From Asparagopsis taxiformis (Eukaryota > Rhodophyta > Florideophyceae > Bonnemaisoniales > Bonnemaisoniaceae), in NCBI GenBank assembly GCA_030407315.1, contig JALQPE010000013.1, forward strand, positions 1-51,093: a DNA stretch of 51,093 nt. Reading direction: 5' to 3'. Shown piece after piece: positions 50,965 to 51,093 of this stretch; position 1 is the first letter of the stretch; each line of letters starts with the position of its first letter. The position numbers were made by a program, and so were the translations under genes. The notes under the pieces were generated by a model. The model had not been told where the DNA came from. It was given only the letters and a program-made list of their open reading frames with translations, and made no database searches.

Positions 50965-51093
50965 GCGTGATCAAAGGAGAAGACGAAGTAAACCACAAAT
51001 CCAGGTTATCCATCCGACAACCAATCTGCTCCCACCAAGGTTCCATCTACATCGCTAGCGACTTTCACCACTGCAACGTCCACGGTTCAATTT

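Noticed and set aside
1..51093. CRISPR arrays, rRNA and tRNA genes, bacterial operons
   Set aside because: No regularly spaced repeats, cloverleaf candidates or rRNA stretches seen; gene style is eukaryotic.

Overview
The window is eukaryotic nuclear DNA. It has LTR retrotransposons with chromodomains, a PIF/Harbinger-type transposase, single-exon genes with TATA-like boxes about 75-115 bases upstream of the ATG, and secreted or membrane protein families in small local clusters. A compact, intron-poor, retrotransposon-rich genome such as that of a florideophyte red alga (Chondrus-like) is my best guess. This is inference, because no marker gene settles it.

Bases 1 to about 21,000 are a transposon graveyard with at least four nested layers. 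A decayed Ty1/copia-type element (1-2851, resuming at 16352) is split inside its integrase by a 13.5-kb Ty3/gypsy chromovirus on the minus strand (2852-16346; LTRs of 662 and 664 bases, TG...CA ends, 5-base target duplication GTATG). That gypsy element is cut by a solo LTR in its integrase (7535-8217), a second solo LTR between protease and reverse transcriptase (10750-11797) and a 259-base MITE (8676-8934). A second MITE copy (11160-11418) sits inside the second solo LTR. Every join has a visible target duplication, so the order of insertion can be read. A Harbinger-type transposase gene (17647-18897), a truncated LTR of the second solo-LTR family (20080-20602) and a copia RNase H fragment follow.

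Bases 21,300-28,000 hold four paralogous three-pass membrane protein genes as two duplicated head-to-head pairs (-,+,-,+). Their N-terminal halves are strongly conserved and their ectodomains diverge. Bases 28,700-31,320 carry two paralogous secreted coiled-coil protein genes on the minus strand; the first has a broken frame. A small secreted six-cysteine protein lies at 34568-34900.

Bases 35142-41029 are a young, apparently complete Ty3/gypsy chromovirus on the plus strand with intact gag and pol in a -1 overlap. The LTRs read identically except for a 119-base deletion that removes the TATA box of the 3' copy. Its leader contains the most striking structure in the window: five hairpins whose lower stems differ in sequence yet all keep pairing, each with a constant apical part and a GGAG-like loop. 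Two longer stems close them into multi-branched junctions. A genomic-RNA packaging signal is the leading hypothesis.

The right end has a secreted metallo-beta-lactamase-fold hydrolase (41712-42875), two secreted von Willebrand A-domain paralogues (43450-44670 intact; 47415-48603 with two single-base frame breaks), a perfect 27-bp-arm palindrome (47016-47076), and a short signal-peptide ORF at the window edge. The six-cysteine module of the 34.6-kb gene recurs at the N-terminus of both A-domain proteins, suggesting one lineage-specific extracellular protein family.
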